From assembly GCA_008931825.1 (NCBI GenBank), contig QXVZ01000247.1, positions 1-26,263 on the forward strand: a stretch of DNA of 26,263 nucleotides. The letters run 5' to 3'. Within the stretch, counting starts at the first letter, position 1; each line of letters begins with the position of its first letter. Below, piece after piece: positions 1 to 10,800 of the stretch. The position numbers were made by a program, and so were the translations under genes. The DNA comes from Phallusia fumigata (Eukaryota; Chordata; Ascidiacea; Phlebobranchia; Ascidiidae). Under the pieces are notes generated by a model. That model had not been told where the DNA came from and did not search any database. It was given only the letters and a program-made list of their open reading frames with translations.

Positions 1-265
1 GAGCGAATAAAAAGGGCAATTAGGCTAGACTAGCCTAAACGGCCAATGTCCTGTCACCAGCTGCACTGATGACCTCCTTACAGGTTAAAACAGTGTGCAC
101 TGTCTGCAGCTCAGAACACTGCGCTACACAATTAATAAAAATAGGAAGGGTAGAGTATGGGGAGTAAAGGGGTATATTACCCAAATATATAGTATATGAA
201 TGAAACTAGCAGGTAGAACAGTGCCAACTTTCCAAACAGAAAAACAGGGTAAGTTGATTTCCTAC

Positions 266-408
266 CGTTTCCAAAATCAGCGTCATCTCCGGGTGCTGTG
301 AACTGGAGAACAATTCCCTTTGTTTTGTCATTGGTGTCGCGCTGCACGGCTACAAGATCGGTGATACGCTCCGGTGCAAACGTGTCACGTGCCGCATCAG
401 CCGGGTCT
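266..408 (-). CDS. CLCA exon 17: start of fibronectin-like domain; gene continues past window start
   Basis: Phase 2 in (acceptor CCAATCAG), phase 1 out (AACG|GTAGGA). Encodes [14 protein letters not shown] and [18 protein letters not shown], matching P-x-R-I-T-D-L and L-x-W-T-A-P-G-D-D of CLCAs. No further exon can be placed in positions 1-265, so the last exon(s) and stop lie outside the window. Confidence 0.9.
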
Positions 409-3400
409 CTGATTGGTGTAAAGTTGACACGTGACCATGTGGGTAAGATTATCAAAGTAACGACAAAATCGTTAAATAAACTAAATGTAAGAAAGCTTTT
501 CCGAAAAAAATTACGAATTAAAAAAAATACTTTTAAAAATTACGAATATTTCGGTGTGTTGAAAATGTGAACAGATCGGTGTGCAGAGCTCCCAAAAATG
601 TATAATTACATTTTTTTAGTAAATGCGCATGAAAAAGCTGCTGATATCCATAAACTTACTCTGGTGGTTCAACTTCAAAACCGGCGGCCGTATCAATCCG
701 CGTGAAGTTACCGATGTCTGTTAAATTCGCCGCTGGAGTTGGTCCCGGCAGATGGGTATCACCAGTCGGGTTCAGATCAACCAGTCCTAAAAATGTACGA
801 GTCTTTAAGATTACTTCAAGATATTCCAGTTTGCTGAAAGGTTTTTGCTCAATTATGAAGTTGGTGACTCCATTCAGACTGCAATTATTTATGTAACAGC
901 AATGGAAAAAGTGAAACCACAAAAATAGGGATATTAATTAATAAGCTTTCGAGAGTAAGTTGAAGGTACTAACTAATCGACTATTTTGTCGTCAGACATA
1001 ATAACAGGAATGCTAACGCTAAAGCTATCAGTACCAATTCCACATTCTTATGTTAAACCACCTAAATTTATTTTGACACAATTCCAAACAATATATTGTA
1101 CAAAGTTACCAAATCCTGATAACAATCGCAGCAATAGTTTGAAACTTTGTAGGTAATGTTGTTCGCACATTTATACACCAAGTCCCTTTTTACTTACTCA
1201 CCATCTTCGGTGATTTCCCCGAAATTAAAGGCGGCACGTGACACAATAATTGCGGCTTGCTTGGACGGCGCTACAGGCCCAGAATTACTCACAGTCACCT
1301 GAAAAGCAAATTTAAAGTTAGTGCGATCTAATCTTAAGACGCGGGTTCGATTCCCGCCCTGGGTGGAAGAGTAAAACGGAAAATTTTTGTAGCGTTTAAA
1401 ACCGTTTTACGATATGGTTGGTAGCAGATTATTACAGTTTTATGTTTGTACATGATAACATCCAAACATATAGAACAGTTAATGCCTGTAAGTGACAAAC
1501 GGTAAGGAAACAAACCGAACGCAGAAAGTAATCGAATAGGATTGGAAAATTGCGACTCGAAAAAAAATTGTAAGATCCTAGAAATCTTTGTTTTCTTATG
1601 TTGTATATTGCACATCGCTATTCTTACCTGCATACTATATCGGCCAGGAGTTTTACTTTGAGCGAACGTTTTTGTATAAATACCGTCGTTCGCCTTGGTG
1701 TCAGGACCTATAAGTGTAAAGGAGCAGTTTTATTGATTATAAAGCTATATAGTCCAACCAATTAGAAGCAACTTAGACACAGCAGATGTCGATGTGCTTA
1801 CAGGCGTAGTCAGGAAGTATATACCCACCTCCCCCTTGTCACAGACATCCAATTTCGCTAGACCAAATATGCACTTTTAACGTTTGTCTAGACATTAAAA
1901 TTAGATACAAAATACATTAAAAATGTTTGTGGCAAATGTAAAGCGACCGCAAATGGAGCATAATTGTGTAAAACGTGCTGCTCAAGTTTGTGAGGGTCTG
2001 GGTTGGAAAAAATTTTGCTTCGCCAAGGCATTGCCTGTAGAAGATCACGATTTTACTGGCATTTTACTTGAGCCTTTGTCGAGCAACTTGATCTTGAACT
2101 TCTGGCCGCCGGGTGTCTGAATTTCCGCCGTCACTTCTACATTAAGAACGGGGGAACCCCCTCTTGTGATCTGTCGAAGTTAAGGTTAGTTTTTTACTTC
2201 GCTTGGGGTCAGAAATCGTAAGCGATCCAACAGCACCAGTATATGAACTAAGTAATGACTAGATGCGAACCCTTTAAACATTGTAAATTGATGTAAGAAA
2301 GCATAACTCAAGGTCAAACTCAATGCAAAAACTTGAGAAACAAAGTTTTTTTAATGCGTCAGGTCAAATGGTTAAAACGTTTAAACCGAAAAAAAGTTGG
2401 GACTTTTCACAAACGTTTAAAGTGGATTTCTGCGCAGTAAGACGATACGCCAATTTTGTACTTCGGTTGGTAAGTGTTTGTATTACGACATGAAATAATC
2501 ATTGCAAAATGGCTCATAGGTTTAACTCAATTCTGCACATTATTTAATGTATTTTTTCGTAAAAAGCAGTAAATAGCATTGATTTGATAAGCTGGTTAGA
2601 GTATTACGACATGGAAAATGAGGATGCTTGACAAAAAATATCATTAGAAATTATAAAATATGTTTATTTTGTCATCCCAAATCAGCTTAAACGGGTCGGC
2701 CAGAAGCCGTACAATGCCTAGGTGTGAGTTAAAGCGACCAAAACACAGATTCGGCCAGTCTGTACTTACACGAGCTCTTGCAATAACTGGGGCTCCCTTT
2801 TTCGGTTGAACAAACGATGAATCCACAACGATTGGTTCAACTTTCTCGTTCGGCGCCTTCGACGTAACCGTCACTGTGACGGAATCTTGGACAGTGGTTG
2901 TGACGTCATAAAACCACTTTCCGCGCTAAAACAAAGTTTTTCGGAGTTAACCAAAGCGCTTTGATTGGTTTTATCGCCAACACTTATAAATACTACCAGT
3001 CAGTTTTAAAAAACTGACCAACCAAAACAAAATAAATTAAAAACACAAAAAGGCCTAAGCTGCAAAAAAGTCTGTTATCCGACCCCCATTATGATCGATT
3101 ATTCGATTCCACTTTGCAAAAATTAAACGATGGTCTCATGCAGTCAGTGGGCCCTAACCGGGAGTTTCTTTGTTGGATGCATAAACTTTGTATGCATATG
3201 GTGCGAGCAATATTGCGAAATAAATATACTGACCGTTATGATCTAACCTGCAAAAGACGACTGATCGAGCACAGCTCTAGAAACTAGGCCACCGGGTATC
3301 ATAATATCTAAGTCCTCTAAACAAACATGTTTATATCTGGTTTTATTAAAGGGTTCCACAGCTTTCAATCAAATCGCCGAAAAGGTACAGGTTGGGAACC

Positions 3401-6400
3401 TTTTGTCTGACTGAAGCACCAAAAAATAAAAAATGCACGTTCGTCTAAAAAATGAATGACCTATGGCAGGGGTGTCCAAAGTGCTGCCCGCGACGCCACT
3501 TCGTGGCCCACGGCTGTCAAAATTTTGGACATGGACAAGGCTGGTGATCGTTGTGCAGCCAATATGGCGTACTAATTTTATGGTAAAGGTTCGCGGGCGC
3601 CTTAACCCGACTAAAATTGGCCCTGATTGAAAAGTTTGGACACCCCGGCCTATGGTATAGGTATAATACATTTTATAACATGACATAAGGTACAAACCTG
3701 CGCAATATCTGGTATGGTGAACGTGATGGTCTTTAGGTCTACATTAGTGACACCTAGCGGATGACCAGGACAGCTGTTGTCGGCCACTAGGGGGTTTGTT
3801 GAGTGCTTGCATTTGTCCGGGGCGGTCAGCTCAACCTCTGAAAGGTTAAGCATAGAATATGTTTTTTGTTTCTAATTTAAACATTCCATGTTGAAATTAA
3901 CATTTTTCACATGAAAAGTTCTATTCTAATACACTTGGCAAATTAGTTGTTAAAGGCGACATACTCCACCTGTCGAGTTAAATTTTTTTCGCAACTTATT
4001 ATCTATACGTTTATCTGGTGCAAGCCTTATTGTATGACTATTGATGATAAGGTAACTTTTAACAACTATTAAGGTCACTGACACTGTATAGGAATCTAAA
4101 ACAGAGTTTAGCGTTCTAAAATAATACGAAAACGATTTCCTTAAAAGGACGATTTCCACAAGGAAACGTAAAAATAACTTTTTTACCCCCTATATGAGAA
4201 AGCGATTAGTATTAACATTGGTTGGTACATTTTATACATGGGTTACACATAAAACGTGAAATGATAAAATATATGTTGACCTGGTGTAGTGGCAGAAAGC
4301 CAAGAAAATTGAAAGGTCGTTTCCTTGCCAACCGAGCCATCAATGTCGACGTTCCGACTTATTTTTTTGTAAGGTTCAGCTTTGAAAGTTTCTTGAGCAA
4401 GCTGAAAGTCAAAAACAGGTTTGTTGTCATAAGAAAAATCATTTCAGATCATTCAAAATGCAGCTATTGCATCATTTCATTCAGTTGTAAAAAAATACCC
4501 GAAAAATCCTGCATATCTGGATTTGGATACCAAAGGATTCGAATCTTTTAGATTCGAAATTCTATATAATTCTAACTTTATAGGATTTCCAACCCCGAAA
4601 AGAATTAAGTTCGAATCTTATGAGATGTTTAAAGATTTGAATCTGTAGATATTCGATATTCTACCAACCTGTGTAACGCCACCTTTCTTGATGCCATCGT
4701 TCCGGTTCGCTAGCTTCGAGAAAGCTCCGATTAATGCTGCAAGGTTTTTATCCAAACCGAAAAACCATTTTCCATTGGTTGCGTCGCTCAAAGCTTTCAA
4801 AGCGAGATTGCCTTCCGCTGTGAAGAAGATCGAGTGGACAGTGCATTTCTGCAAGTAAAGAAGATGTCATAGTGGTGAAGGTTTGGTCAATTTTTATGTT
4901 TTAATACTATTTTTGATTTATCTTCCGTCACGTTATCTTTGTAACAGTGTGGTAGTGGTTGCCGCTATGCGCTTTTAAGAACAATCAGAGCCAGTATTTT
5001 TTAATATCTTTTTTACTTTTTTGTTGAAGTTATTTTACTCTTTATGATAATAATTTTATGATCCTTAAGCAAACATCTTGGTTTAATTGTGTTTCAAATT
5101 TTAATAGTAAGATATTTAAACCATTGTTTCTGTACTTTGAAACGTGGGATACAGCTTACAGTTTACATATACAGCTTGTATGAGCAAAATCTTACTCATT
5201 TACATTGTAGAGTTGCCACAATCGGATCATCGCGTTCATTATTCCGTTCATTTTTCGCCAATCGAAATAAACCATGAAAAAGCATGTACAAATGCTAAAC
5301 TTAAATAAATAGCCATCGAAAAAAAAACAGGAATCAACTGTGGATGCATTACCCGATCAATTGCAGTTTGGCTGACAGATTCCACATTCGGCGCCTGGTT
5401 TTCTTCACCGTCAGTAAACACGATAATATCCCCACACGTGTCGGTGCCATCAGCTCCAGTTAAAACCTGAACAGAAACAAGTTTTAAAAATATTTTAAAC
5501 AACATCTAAACCAGGGCTTATTCACCAAGGAGTACCCCTACCCCTAAGGGGTAGTACGACATCTGTCCCCAGGCGGTATGAAAATGCTGAATCATTTGGG
5601 TGAGTTATATAGATACTACATTACATTATAGGATCCAAACAAAAATTGTTTGTTATTTAATACGAGAACAATGATTATTTTCCGGGAAAATACAGGTTAT
5701 GAGGGCTAGTTGAATTTCAAGGGGGTACCGAAAAGGTAAAAGGTTAATTGCCACTGATTTCAGTCGGAAAAACGCATTTGCTTATATTAGTTCAAAACCA
5801 GTTTTCCTTTTTCCTCACTTTTGTATGAAACGCATGGTTTTAAGCTTCACGCTCTGAGTATGACAGCAGCGATTGTCGAAACGTTTGCAGTGAAATGTAT
5901 TCACTACATACAAGTTCTCTGGCAGTAATAGTTTTAATTAAGCTTCTTTTTAAAACCGTGTCTCGTGTCCCTAAGTCCACATGCGTTTTGGTAATTTTAA
6001 TGTAAAATAGGGGTGTGCAACCTGCCGCCCTTGAGTTGACATTGTGCGGTTTGCAGAAAGGTGTGAATTTCGAATTAAGTGCGTCTCGCGAAACGAATTC
6101 ATTTCAGAACTTGCGAACGATTCTAATTCTCTTTGTTGCCACGCAGGTTTGTGCGTTGTACAGCCGTCCAAATTCCAGTTTACTATTCGTAAAGTAACAA
6201 TGCCATTTAGCGACGAACACCTCCTTTCCTTCGATGTAAAAGAAACAAAGCCATCCAATGTTGAATAAATGTTTCTAATGAGGTATTTTTTGGGATTTTC
6301 TCATCATTGAAAGAAAATGCCTACTTTGAATACCGACAAACAACTCTACGACATCAATGGACCTGGTACTTTATTATGAAAAAAACGGTTACCGATTATT

Positions 6401-9400
6401 TTTTTTACTAGCTAGTTTAAAAATCGACCCTATTTTTTGTACGTACCCCCAGAGCCTCATTTATTCCACAACCAATGCACGTCCCCCCTTCAGCAACAAC
6501 TTGAATAGTATCCAACACGTTTTGCTTATCTTCGGCTGTATCAACATCCACAAGACCGTTTGTCAGTGAGAATGCGAATGAAGCGAATCCGGCAACTGCC
6601 ACCTTGTTTCCAAATTGAAGGGCTTGCTGGATAAAAGTTTGAACTGCTTGTCTCATTTCCACTAAACGGTCCTGTATAGAAAATGAGTAGGTTTACAAGG
6701 TGATAAATCACAAACTTGAAGTTAAAGCCTTTCCTGACGTTTTACCGATAGAGCTGCCCGGATTCATCTGTCCTTGGTGTACGTTTTGCGATACTAAGCC
6801 AACCCTAGCAACTCGCAATATGAAAAAATTGCGTGGGTTAATCCTAGTGATAAGATAAACGGGTTATAGCGGGGATAGATATAACTTTGACGACAGATAT
6901 AACCTGCGACATCTGAAGGTAGGTTTAGTTACAGATTTTATTTATTAGTCTCGCCGGATTCTGCTGGGTTTGGGAAGTTTTTAACTCCTTGCAACTTCGT
7001 TACACTCGTCTTGTTGTGTTTTTCTAGAACTTTGCTTCCTAGTGTTTGGTCTCTATCCTTTTATTTATGTCCGATTTTGCACTTTTTTTTAAAGCTGACG
7101 ATACGAAATATATATTCCTTAAGTTTGATACCGACTGATTCTGTCAGCATTTTAGAATGTACCCTGCTACCCTCAAATTTCGTGTTGGATTATTTTTTGA
7201 GTGCAAACCCACAAAGTAAATTATGGAGGTTGTATACAGTTTCACGCATAGTTCGATGTTTTTCATCAAGATTTTGTAGTGAATTGTCTTTTTAACCTCG
7301 GCTACTTCTTAATTTTTTTATCGACAAGATCAAAACGAAGCCAAGAATACGAATGATAAACATAAAACACAAAAGAGTGAAGCAGGAGTTCAACGATTTT
7401 ACGTACCCCCTGCATGCTTCCTGACGTGTCCAGAACCAACGCAAATTTTCGGTAAGCCTGGGGGACTAGAATGCGGAAAGTGGGGGTGTGATCCGCCAGG
7501 GCCGGATTGGGGGGGTTGGCGACCCCCAAAAAGTCACGTGATTCGCTTATGACCGCCCAAGTGCTCCGTAAGTTGCATAGTCGGTTTTGGTCGTTGGGTG
7601 CAAATGGGTTGTGCTTGTTATCCGGGTCGTTGGCGTCATCGTGGCAGAAGTGGGCAACCTGTGGAGGGCGACAGAGAGTAGTGTGTAAGATTTCTACCTG
7701 TGTGTGGTAAAACTTGCCTACAAAACGATATTTTATTGTTGTAAACCAGAAATTCAACTGGGGCTAATACCAATACTGTTCTAACATTTTGATTTACTTT
7801 TTTCCTTTGTCTATTCATGTTTACTTATTTAATCACAAAACCATTGTTGAACCCTTTTAGAACTGTTGTTAGAAGGTTTTTCAATAACTGCTAAATTTGA
7901 GTTTACTACATAATAAGAGAAAATCGATAGTGTCAAACACACTAACATTTCTGCTGTTAGCCAATTCGAAACAAATCTAAGTCTACAGTGCAAATATTTC
8001 GACCATTTTAGAGCCAAATTTGGCTAAAACATCACAACAACCCACATTACGACGGATATGTGACATCATAGAGGCCGATCCAGGGTGACGACCGGGGAGG
8101 AACTGACAGTCGGGTGACTTAGGAAGTTTCGTTTCTTTATCGAGTTGACAGTGTGAAGCGCGTCCAGTGGCGAAATCAATAACATAATGTCTTCCCTCCA
8201 TACTTAGAGGGCACCTGCGTGAAAGATTAAATATATCGGTGCTTTGGCGGTGTATTAAAACCAAGGGTGTTCGTACGGTACGTTGTTGCGCTACGGGACG
8301 CAGCACAAATCATTAAAGGTACAGTGCAGTGGAACGGTACGCTCTTCGTAACGAGGTACGCACAACCACATACGTACCGTACCGCATTGCCATCCTTGGT
8401 TGAAATCACAATGATCCAATTGGCTGCGTGGTCCATTGCAGTATTAGGCGGGGTGTTGGTTTGCCGTTGTTTAATGCACGACAAAGAGTACATTTAAAAG
8501 CATAATCTGGTTAACAACAGTTCATTTACGAAAACGTGCTTTTCGCTAACTGAAATTATCAAGTTCTGCGTGCATTAAGAACGTATAATTTTTGTCTAAA
8601 AGTAAAAGAAAATTAAAATAGGAATTTGATTTAACCTGGTCGCTTGCAGGTTCTTATCTTTGTCAATGTAGAACTTCGGGTTTTTTCCAGTGGGATATTC
8701 GTCGAAGACTCCCCAGCGCAAATGCGCCCACTCGTGGACAAAAACTTTTCCTAAAAACAAGTTTGCTTGACTTTTTTTTCAGTTGGAAGATGCATTGCGC
8801 TTGTAACTTTCCGTTGTTGAACTACCCGCCCGCGATGATACGAGAGGTTAATTGACTAGCTTAATTAATTGGATTTAGGGGGTTAGATCAATATATAATT
8901 TTAATTAGATTTAGCCCGTCTGGTTCCACAGGGTTGGAGTAATACCCCTTAAGAGAAGCACATGACATCGTCACGGGTTTCGAACCAACAACCTTGCGTG
9001 TTTAAGGCGCCGACGACACGGGTCATAAAGTAAGGGGTTTGTTTCACCATTCGAGTCCCGGGCTATAGTAATGAAGCTGATGGCAGAACTTCATAGTTGC
9101 AGAGTGTTCAAGTCGTAAGGTTGGCGGATAAAGACCAACAAATAATGACTAATTTTTTTTTGTCGGTGCATCATTACTTTTTATGGTACAAGCGTTCAAC
9201 AATATGTTACCAAAACGGTTGCGCATACAAATGTTCTGTTACCAATGGTTTTAGAAAGACAGCGCAGAAACAAATCAGTTCTATAGCCGATGTGTGCGTC
9301 GCTACCTCTGGTGGGTCGTTTCGATTTTCCAAAGGCATCGCACAATCATTCTGTTTCATAGCCAAACTGTTTTTGTGTCGATAAATAAAAAATTAATAAT

Positions 9401-10800
9401 AACCATGTTTAATAAATTTCTACCGCTGGTGTGTCGGAAGTCTAACGAACCTTCCTAAAGCCATGGTATCGAAAAAAGTTTGAGAAACACTGTTCTACAG
9501 CCACAGGGTCAAACTATGCAGCGTAAACGCCAACTAGGTTTAAATTACGAGAAATAAATTTCGATAAAACCAAACCTTTCTCGCCAAAGGCGCCCTCCAG
9601 TGCCTGGTCCGTGATGAAGTTCGGTGTGAGATGCATATAATCCCCGAATTCCCCGCATCCTCCGGGCTGAACAACGTGAGGTTCGTCTTTATTACCAGGG
9701 ATTGGCGCCGCGATCCTGATGTCAGACTAAAACAAAAATAATTGTATTTTGAATTTAACAAGTTTGTTTTCCAAACATAGAGGATGAATAGCGTTTGGCT
9801 GGGTGGTATTAACCCCTTTTTTCTCTCTTTTATCCTATTGCACCATAAAAAAATCTTTTACCCTCATTTTTTCTTCCTTTTGCTGATACCAAACCATAGG
9901 CGCAACCAGGGAACGAAAGGGGCAGTGCACATATTGTACATTAAGGTAGGTTAAATATTGATTCAATTTTGGGCTGGCTACGCTATTGTACCAAACATGT
10001 TATTACCACGAATAATTAAGGTACATGTGCTGTAAAGCTTTAGTGTTAATACAAAATAGTAGATAAATCAAGTGTTGTCAGATGAAATGTTTGCAAACAT
10101 TTTTTTTTGCACTCTTGATTTCCTTAATGTTTGCGTATGTAGACACTTGCTTTGTCCGGCCAACTTTCATTACTGGGCTTTTTTACGTCCTGCCATGACT
10201 CAGCAATTCAGCCCTCCACTTCATAATGATTCGACGTCAACCAACTATTTTTTAATAGCTTACGTGTCACTACTTATTCACTGTCAACAAACGAAACAAA
10301 CTCAACCAAGCGGCACCCAATTACACACGGATAATTTGCCGAAATATTAGTGCAACCAAAACCCAAAACACTTTGTCGCCCAACTAAGAAGCAATAAAGT
10401 CTCGAACTTTACCTGTTCATAGTTTATTGAGATCGTCTCATCGTAATTTCCTTTCGTCCATGTTGCAGGAACCAGGATATCTACGTTGCCATAGTGAGCG
10501 CGTTGACGGGTTGCCACATATAAAGCGGATGAGGCCTTCGTCACCAGCTCCTGCGATGACGTTAATTTAGAAATATTATACGTTGAGATATTTACAAATT
10601 GGTAAAAAAACGGCACTTGAAAAGCTTACTTTAATCTTTTCAAGGAGAGTTGCATTTTCCGGTACGTCCGGATGAATAGCGACCACTATTCCACTGTAAA
10701 GATTGTCCTTTAAAGTTACGAGGTTTTGTACGGCCCCAATCTGACTGAAGACTGAACAAAGAAGTAAAACGACAACGATAAGATGCTTGCACAAATTCAT
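266..10800 (-). CDS. CLCA family protein (calcium-activated chloride channel regulator-like), 17 exons, 3' end outside window
   Basis: Gene-level entry; the exons are listed separately and join in phase to give 827 codons. The order matches the CLCA family: signal peptide (residues 1 to about 23), N-terminal CLCA metalloprotease domain with zinc motif [14 protein letters not shown] at residues 159-172, a Cys-rich segment, a VWA domain from about residue 318 with MIDAS residues DTSGS (325-329), Thr396 and Asp426, then a beta-rich region and a fibronectin-like part starting near residue 770. Known CLCA proteins are secreted, cleave themselves, and raise the surface level of TMEM16A-type chloride channels through the VWA domain; they are not channels themselves. 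Family members are about 900 residues, so roughly 70-100 residues lie beyond position 1. No frameshift or stop is seen. Family assignment is very secure; which paralogue is not decidable. Confidence 0.93.
660..786 (-). CDS. CLCA exon 16
   Basis: Phase 1 in (acceptor ATTTTTAG), phase 2 out (CAGA|GTAAGT). Encodes [20 protein letters not shown] and [16 protein letters not shown], the linker and strand (F-x-x-x-x-x-x-G-F-x-V) just before the fibronectin-like domain. Confidence 0.85.
1202..1298 (-). CDS. CLCA exon 15
   Basis: Phase 0 in (acceptor CTTTTCAG), phase 1 out (GATG|GTGAGT). Encodes [20 protein letters not shown] then [12 protein letters not shown]; a strand continuing the GRYSMQ of the previous exon. 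A SINE fragment lies immediately upstream in the intron. Confidence 0.85.
1336..1365 (+). repeat. tRNA-like SINE fragment in CLCA intron 14
   Basis: The sequence GCGGGTTCGATTCCCGCCC contains a perfect Pol III B box (GGTTCGATTCC, 1344-1354) within a self-complementary T-arm-like stem. A full tRNA cloverleaf cannot be completed upstream, so this is read as the remains of a tRNA-derived SINE rather than a tRNA gene. Confidence 0.5.
1628..1707 (-). CDS. CLCA exon 14
   Basis: Phase 1 in (acceptor CTTATAG), phase 0 out (CAG|GTAAGA). Encodes [15 protein letters not shown] and TPGRYSMQ, the well-conserved CLCA segment D-x-x-x-N-D-G-I-Y-S-x-x-F followed by G-x-Y-S. Confidence 0.92.
2068..2170 (-). 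CDS. CLCA exon 13
   Basis: Phase 0 in (acceptor TTCGACAG), phase 1 out (TCAA|GTAAAA). Encodes [20 protein letters not shown] and [10 protein letters not shown], matching the family segment x-x-G-x-x-P-V-x-x-A-x-V-x-A ending in L-x-D-x-G. Confidence 0.87.
2770..2925 (-). CDS. CLCA exon 12
   Basis: Fifty-two codons, phase 0 both ends (acceptor GTTTTAG, donor CGT|GTAAGT). Encodes [10 protein letters not shown], alternating beta strands ([11 protein letters not shown]) and GAPVIARAR, corresponding to the G-x-W-x-Y and V-x-A-R-V segments of CLCAs. Confidence 0.9.
3477..3648. mobile_element. hAT-like MITE (172 bp) in CLCA intron 11
   Basis: Terminal inverted repeats: left CAGGGGTGTCCAAA, right TTTGGACACCCCGG, differing at one base. 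A direct repeat CCTATGG flanks both ends (3470-3476 and 3649-3655), close to the 8-bp target duplication of hAT elements. The interior has no coding capacity. The ends resemble the widespread CAGGGGT-type hAT termini. Confidence 0.75.
3698..3837 (-). CDS. CLCA exon 11
   Basis: Phase 1 in (acceptor CTTTCAG), phase 0 out (CAG|GTTTGT). Encodes [16 protein letters not shown] and [13 protein letters not shown]. The paired Cys residues here are lineage-specific as far as I can tell. A MITE lies only 49 bases downstream of the donor. Confidence 0.88.
4281..4401 (-). CDS. CLCA exon 10: short exon of the beta-rich domain
   Basis: Starts after GACTTTCAG in phase 0 and ends in phase 1 at CCAG|GTCAAC. 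Encodes [20 protein letters not shown] then [14 protein letters not shown], corresponding to the family's V-x-I-D-S-T-V-G-x-D-T-x-F-x-x-x-W segment after the VWA domain. It is short and easily missed, but fits both phase and homology. Confidence 0.85.
4669..4848 (-). CDS. CLCA exon 9: C-terminal part of VWA domain
   Basis: Sixty codons, phase 0 both ends (acceptor CTTGCAG, donor CAG|GTTGGT). Encodes [20 protein letters not shown] then [11 protein letters not shown], the last VWA strands and helices of CLCA. An alternative donor four bases downstream would be phase 1, but the phase-0 donor is required to join exon 10. Confidence 0.9.
5353..5466 (-). CDS. CLCA exon 8: VWA domain, third MIDAS residue
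   Basis: Thirty-eight codons, phase 0 both ends (acceptor GTTCAG, donor GTAATG). [11 protein letters not shown] carries the Asp (residue 426) that completes the MIDAS, equivalent to the LLTDGEDN of vertebrate CLCAs. Confidence 0.93.
6447..6671 (-). CDS. CLCA exon 7: VWA domain middle
   Basis: Seventy-five codons, phase 0 both ends (acceptor CTATACAG, donor GTACGT). Encodes [14 protein letters not shown], then [20 protein letters not shown] and [15 protein letters not shown]. The Thr of EGGT (residue 396) is the expected second MIDAS ligand. Confidence 0.93.
7407..7658 (-). CDS. CLCA exon 6: end of protease domain and start of VWA domain
   Basis: Eighty-four codons, phase 0 both ends (acceptor CCCTCCACAG, donor GTACGT). 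Contains [24 protein letters not shown] (the family's C-N-x-x-S-T-W motif) and ends [13 protein letters not shown], the first VWA strand with the DxSxS part of the MIDAS (residues 325-329). Confidence 0.93.
8046..8214 (-). CDS. CLCA exon 5: cysteine-rich segment
   Basis: Phase 2 in (acceptor CACGCAG), 56 full codons. Contains [27 protein letters not shown] and [12 protein letters not shown], aligning with the Cys-rich stretch and the 'ASxM' helix of the family. The donor AAT|GTGGGT was chosen because it is in phase with VAHFCHDD of the next exon. The ORF continues past it to a stop with no family similarity. Confidence 0.85.
8262..8398. mobile_element. hAT-like MITE (137 bp) in CLCA intron 4
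   Basis: The ends CAAGGGTG and CATCCTTG are inverted, and inner arms share TACGGTACG / CGTACCGTA. The flanking octamers ATTAAAAC (8254-8261) and GTTGAAAT (8399-8406) match at 5 of 8 positions and differ only by transitions, as expected of an aged target duplication. It ends 48 bp from the CLCA exon 5 acceptor. Confidence 0.55.
8636..8750 (-). CDS. CLCA exon 4: zinc metalloprotease motif
   Basis: Phase 1 in, phase 2 out (CCAG|GTTAAA). Encodes [20 protein letters not shown]. This contains the HExxHxxxGxxDE zinc site of CLCA metalloproteases with all ligands and the catalytic Glu (residues 159-171), so the protease is predicted to be active and able to cleave itself. Confidence 0.95.
8885..9060 (-). 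repeat. tRNA-derived SINE fragment(s) in CLCA intron 3
   Basis: On the minus strand a tRNA-like 3' half with B box GGTTCGAAACC (8976-8986) is followed by GGGGTATTACTCC and a GC-richer body, which is the layout of a tRNA-derived SINE. On the plus strand at 9049-9059 another T-arm-like string (CATTCGAGTCC) appears, suggesting a second, opposite fragment. No convincing A box or cloverleaf was found. Confidence 0.5.
9576..9726 (-). CDS. CLCA exon 3
   Basis: Starts in phase 0 after TTTTAG and ends in phase 1 at AAAG|GTTTGG. Encodes [10 protein letters not shown], then [16 protein letters not shown], the CLCA signature (C-G-E-x-G-x-Y-x-H-x-T-P-N-F) just before the catalytic exon. Confidence 0.93.
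10413..10550 (-). CDS. CLCA exon 2
   Basis: Forty-six codons, phase 0 to phase 0, acceptor ATCGCAG and donor GTAAAG. Encodes [20 protein letters not shown] then [10 protein letters not shown], matching the family segment in which a helix is followed by a hydrophobic strand ending in ILIPxTW. Confidence 0.93.
10630..10800 (-). CDS. CLCA exon 1: signal peptide and start of N-terminal domain
   Basis: Fifty-seven codons starting [20 protein letters not shown], a clear signal peptide with cleavage near residue 23, followed by the CLCA-type segment with [13 protein letters not shown] and LLEKIK. The donor is GTAAGC, phase 0. An in-frame Met lies 15 codons upstream (10845), but the Met at 10800 puts the hydrophobic core at the very N-terminus and is preferred. 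Confidence 0.9.

Noticed and set aside
1336-1365. tRNA gene suggested by a perfect B box and T-arm-like stem
   Set aside because: No acceptor stem, D-arm or anticodon arm could be completed upstream; better explained as a SINE fragment.
2901-2908. Perfect CRE palindrome TGACGTCA
   Set aside because: It lies inside CLCA coding exon 12 and is explained by codons for a Y-D-V-T stretch; no promoter context.
4222-4551. 109-codon plus-strand ORF
   Set aside because: It is antisense to CLCA exon 10 (4281-4401), which has clear family similarity and compatible phases.
4560-4668. Repeated GATTCGAAT / GAATCTT motifs near CLCA exon 9
   Set aside because: Short palindromic AT-rich strings without definable ends or target duplications; not enough to call an element.
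8267-8497. 76-codon plus-strand ORF
   Set aside because: More than half lies in the MITE at 8262-8398, and the composition is not protein-like.
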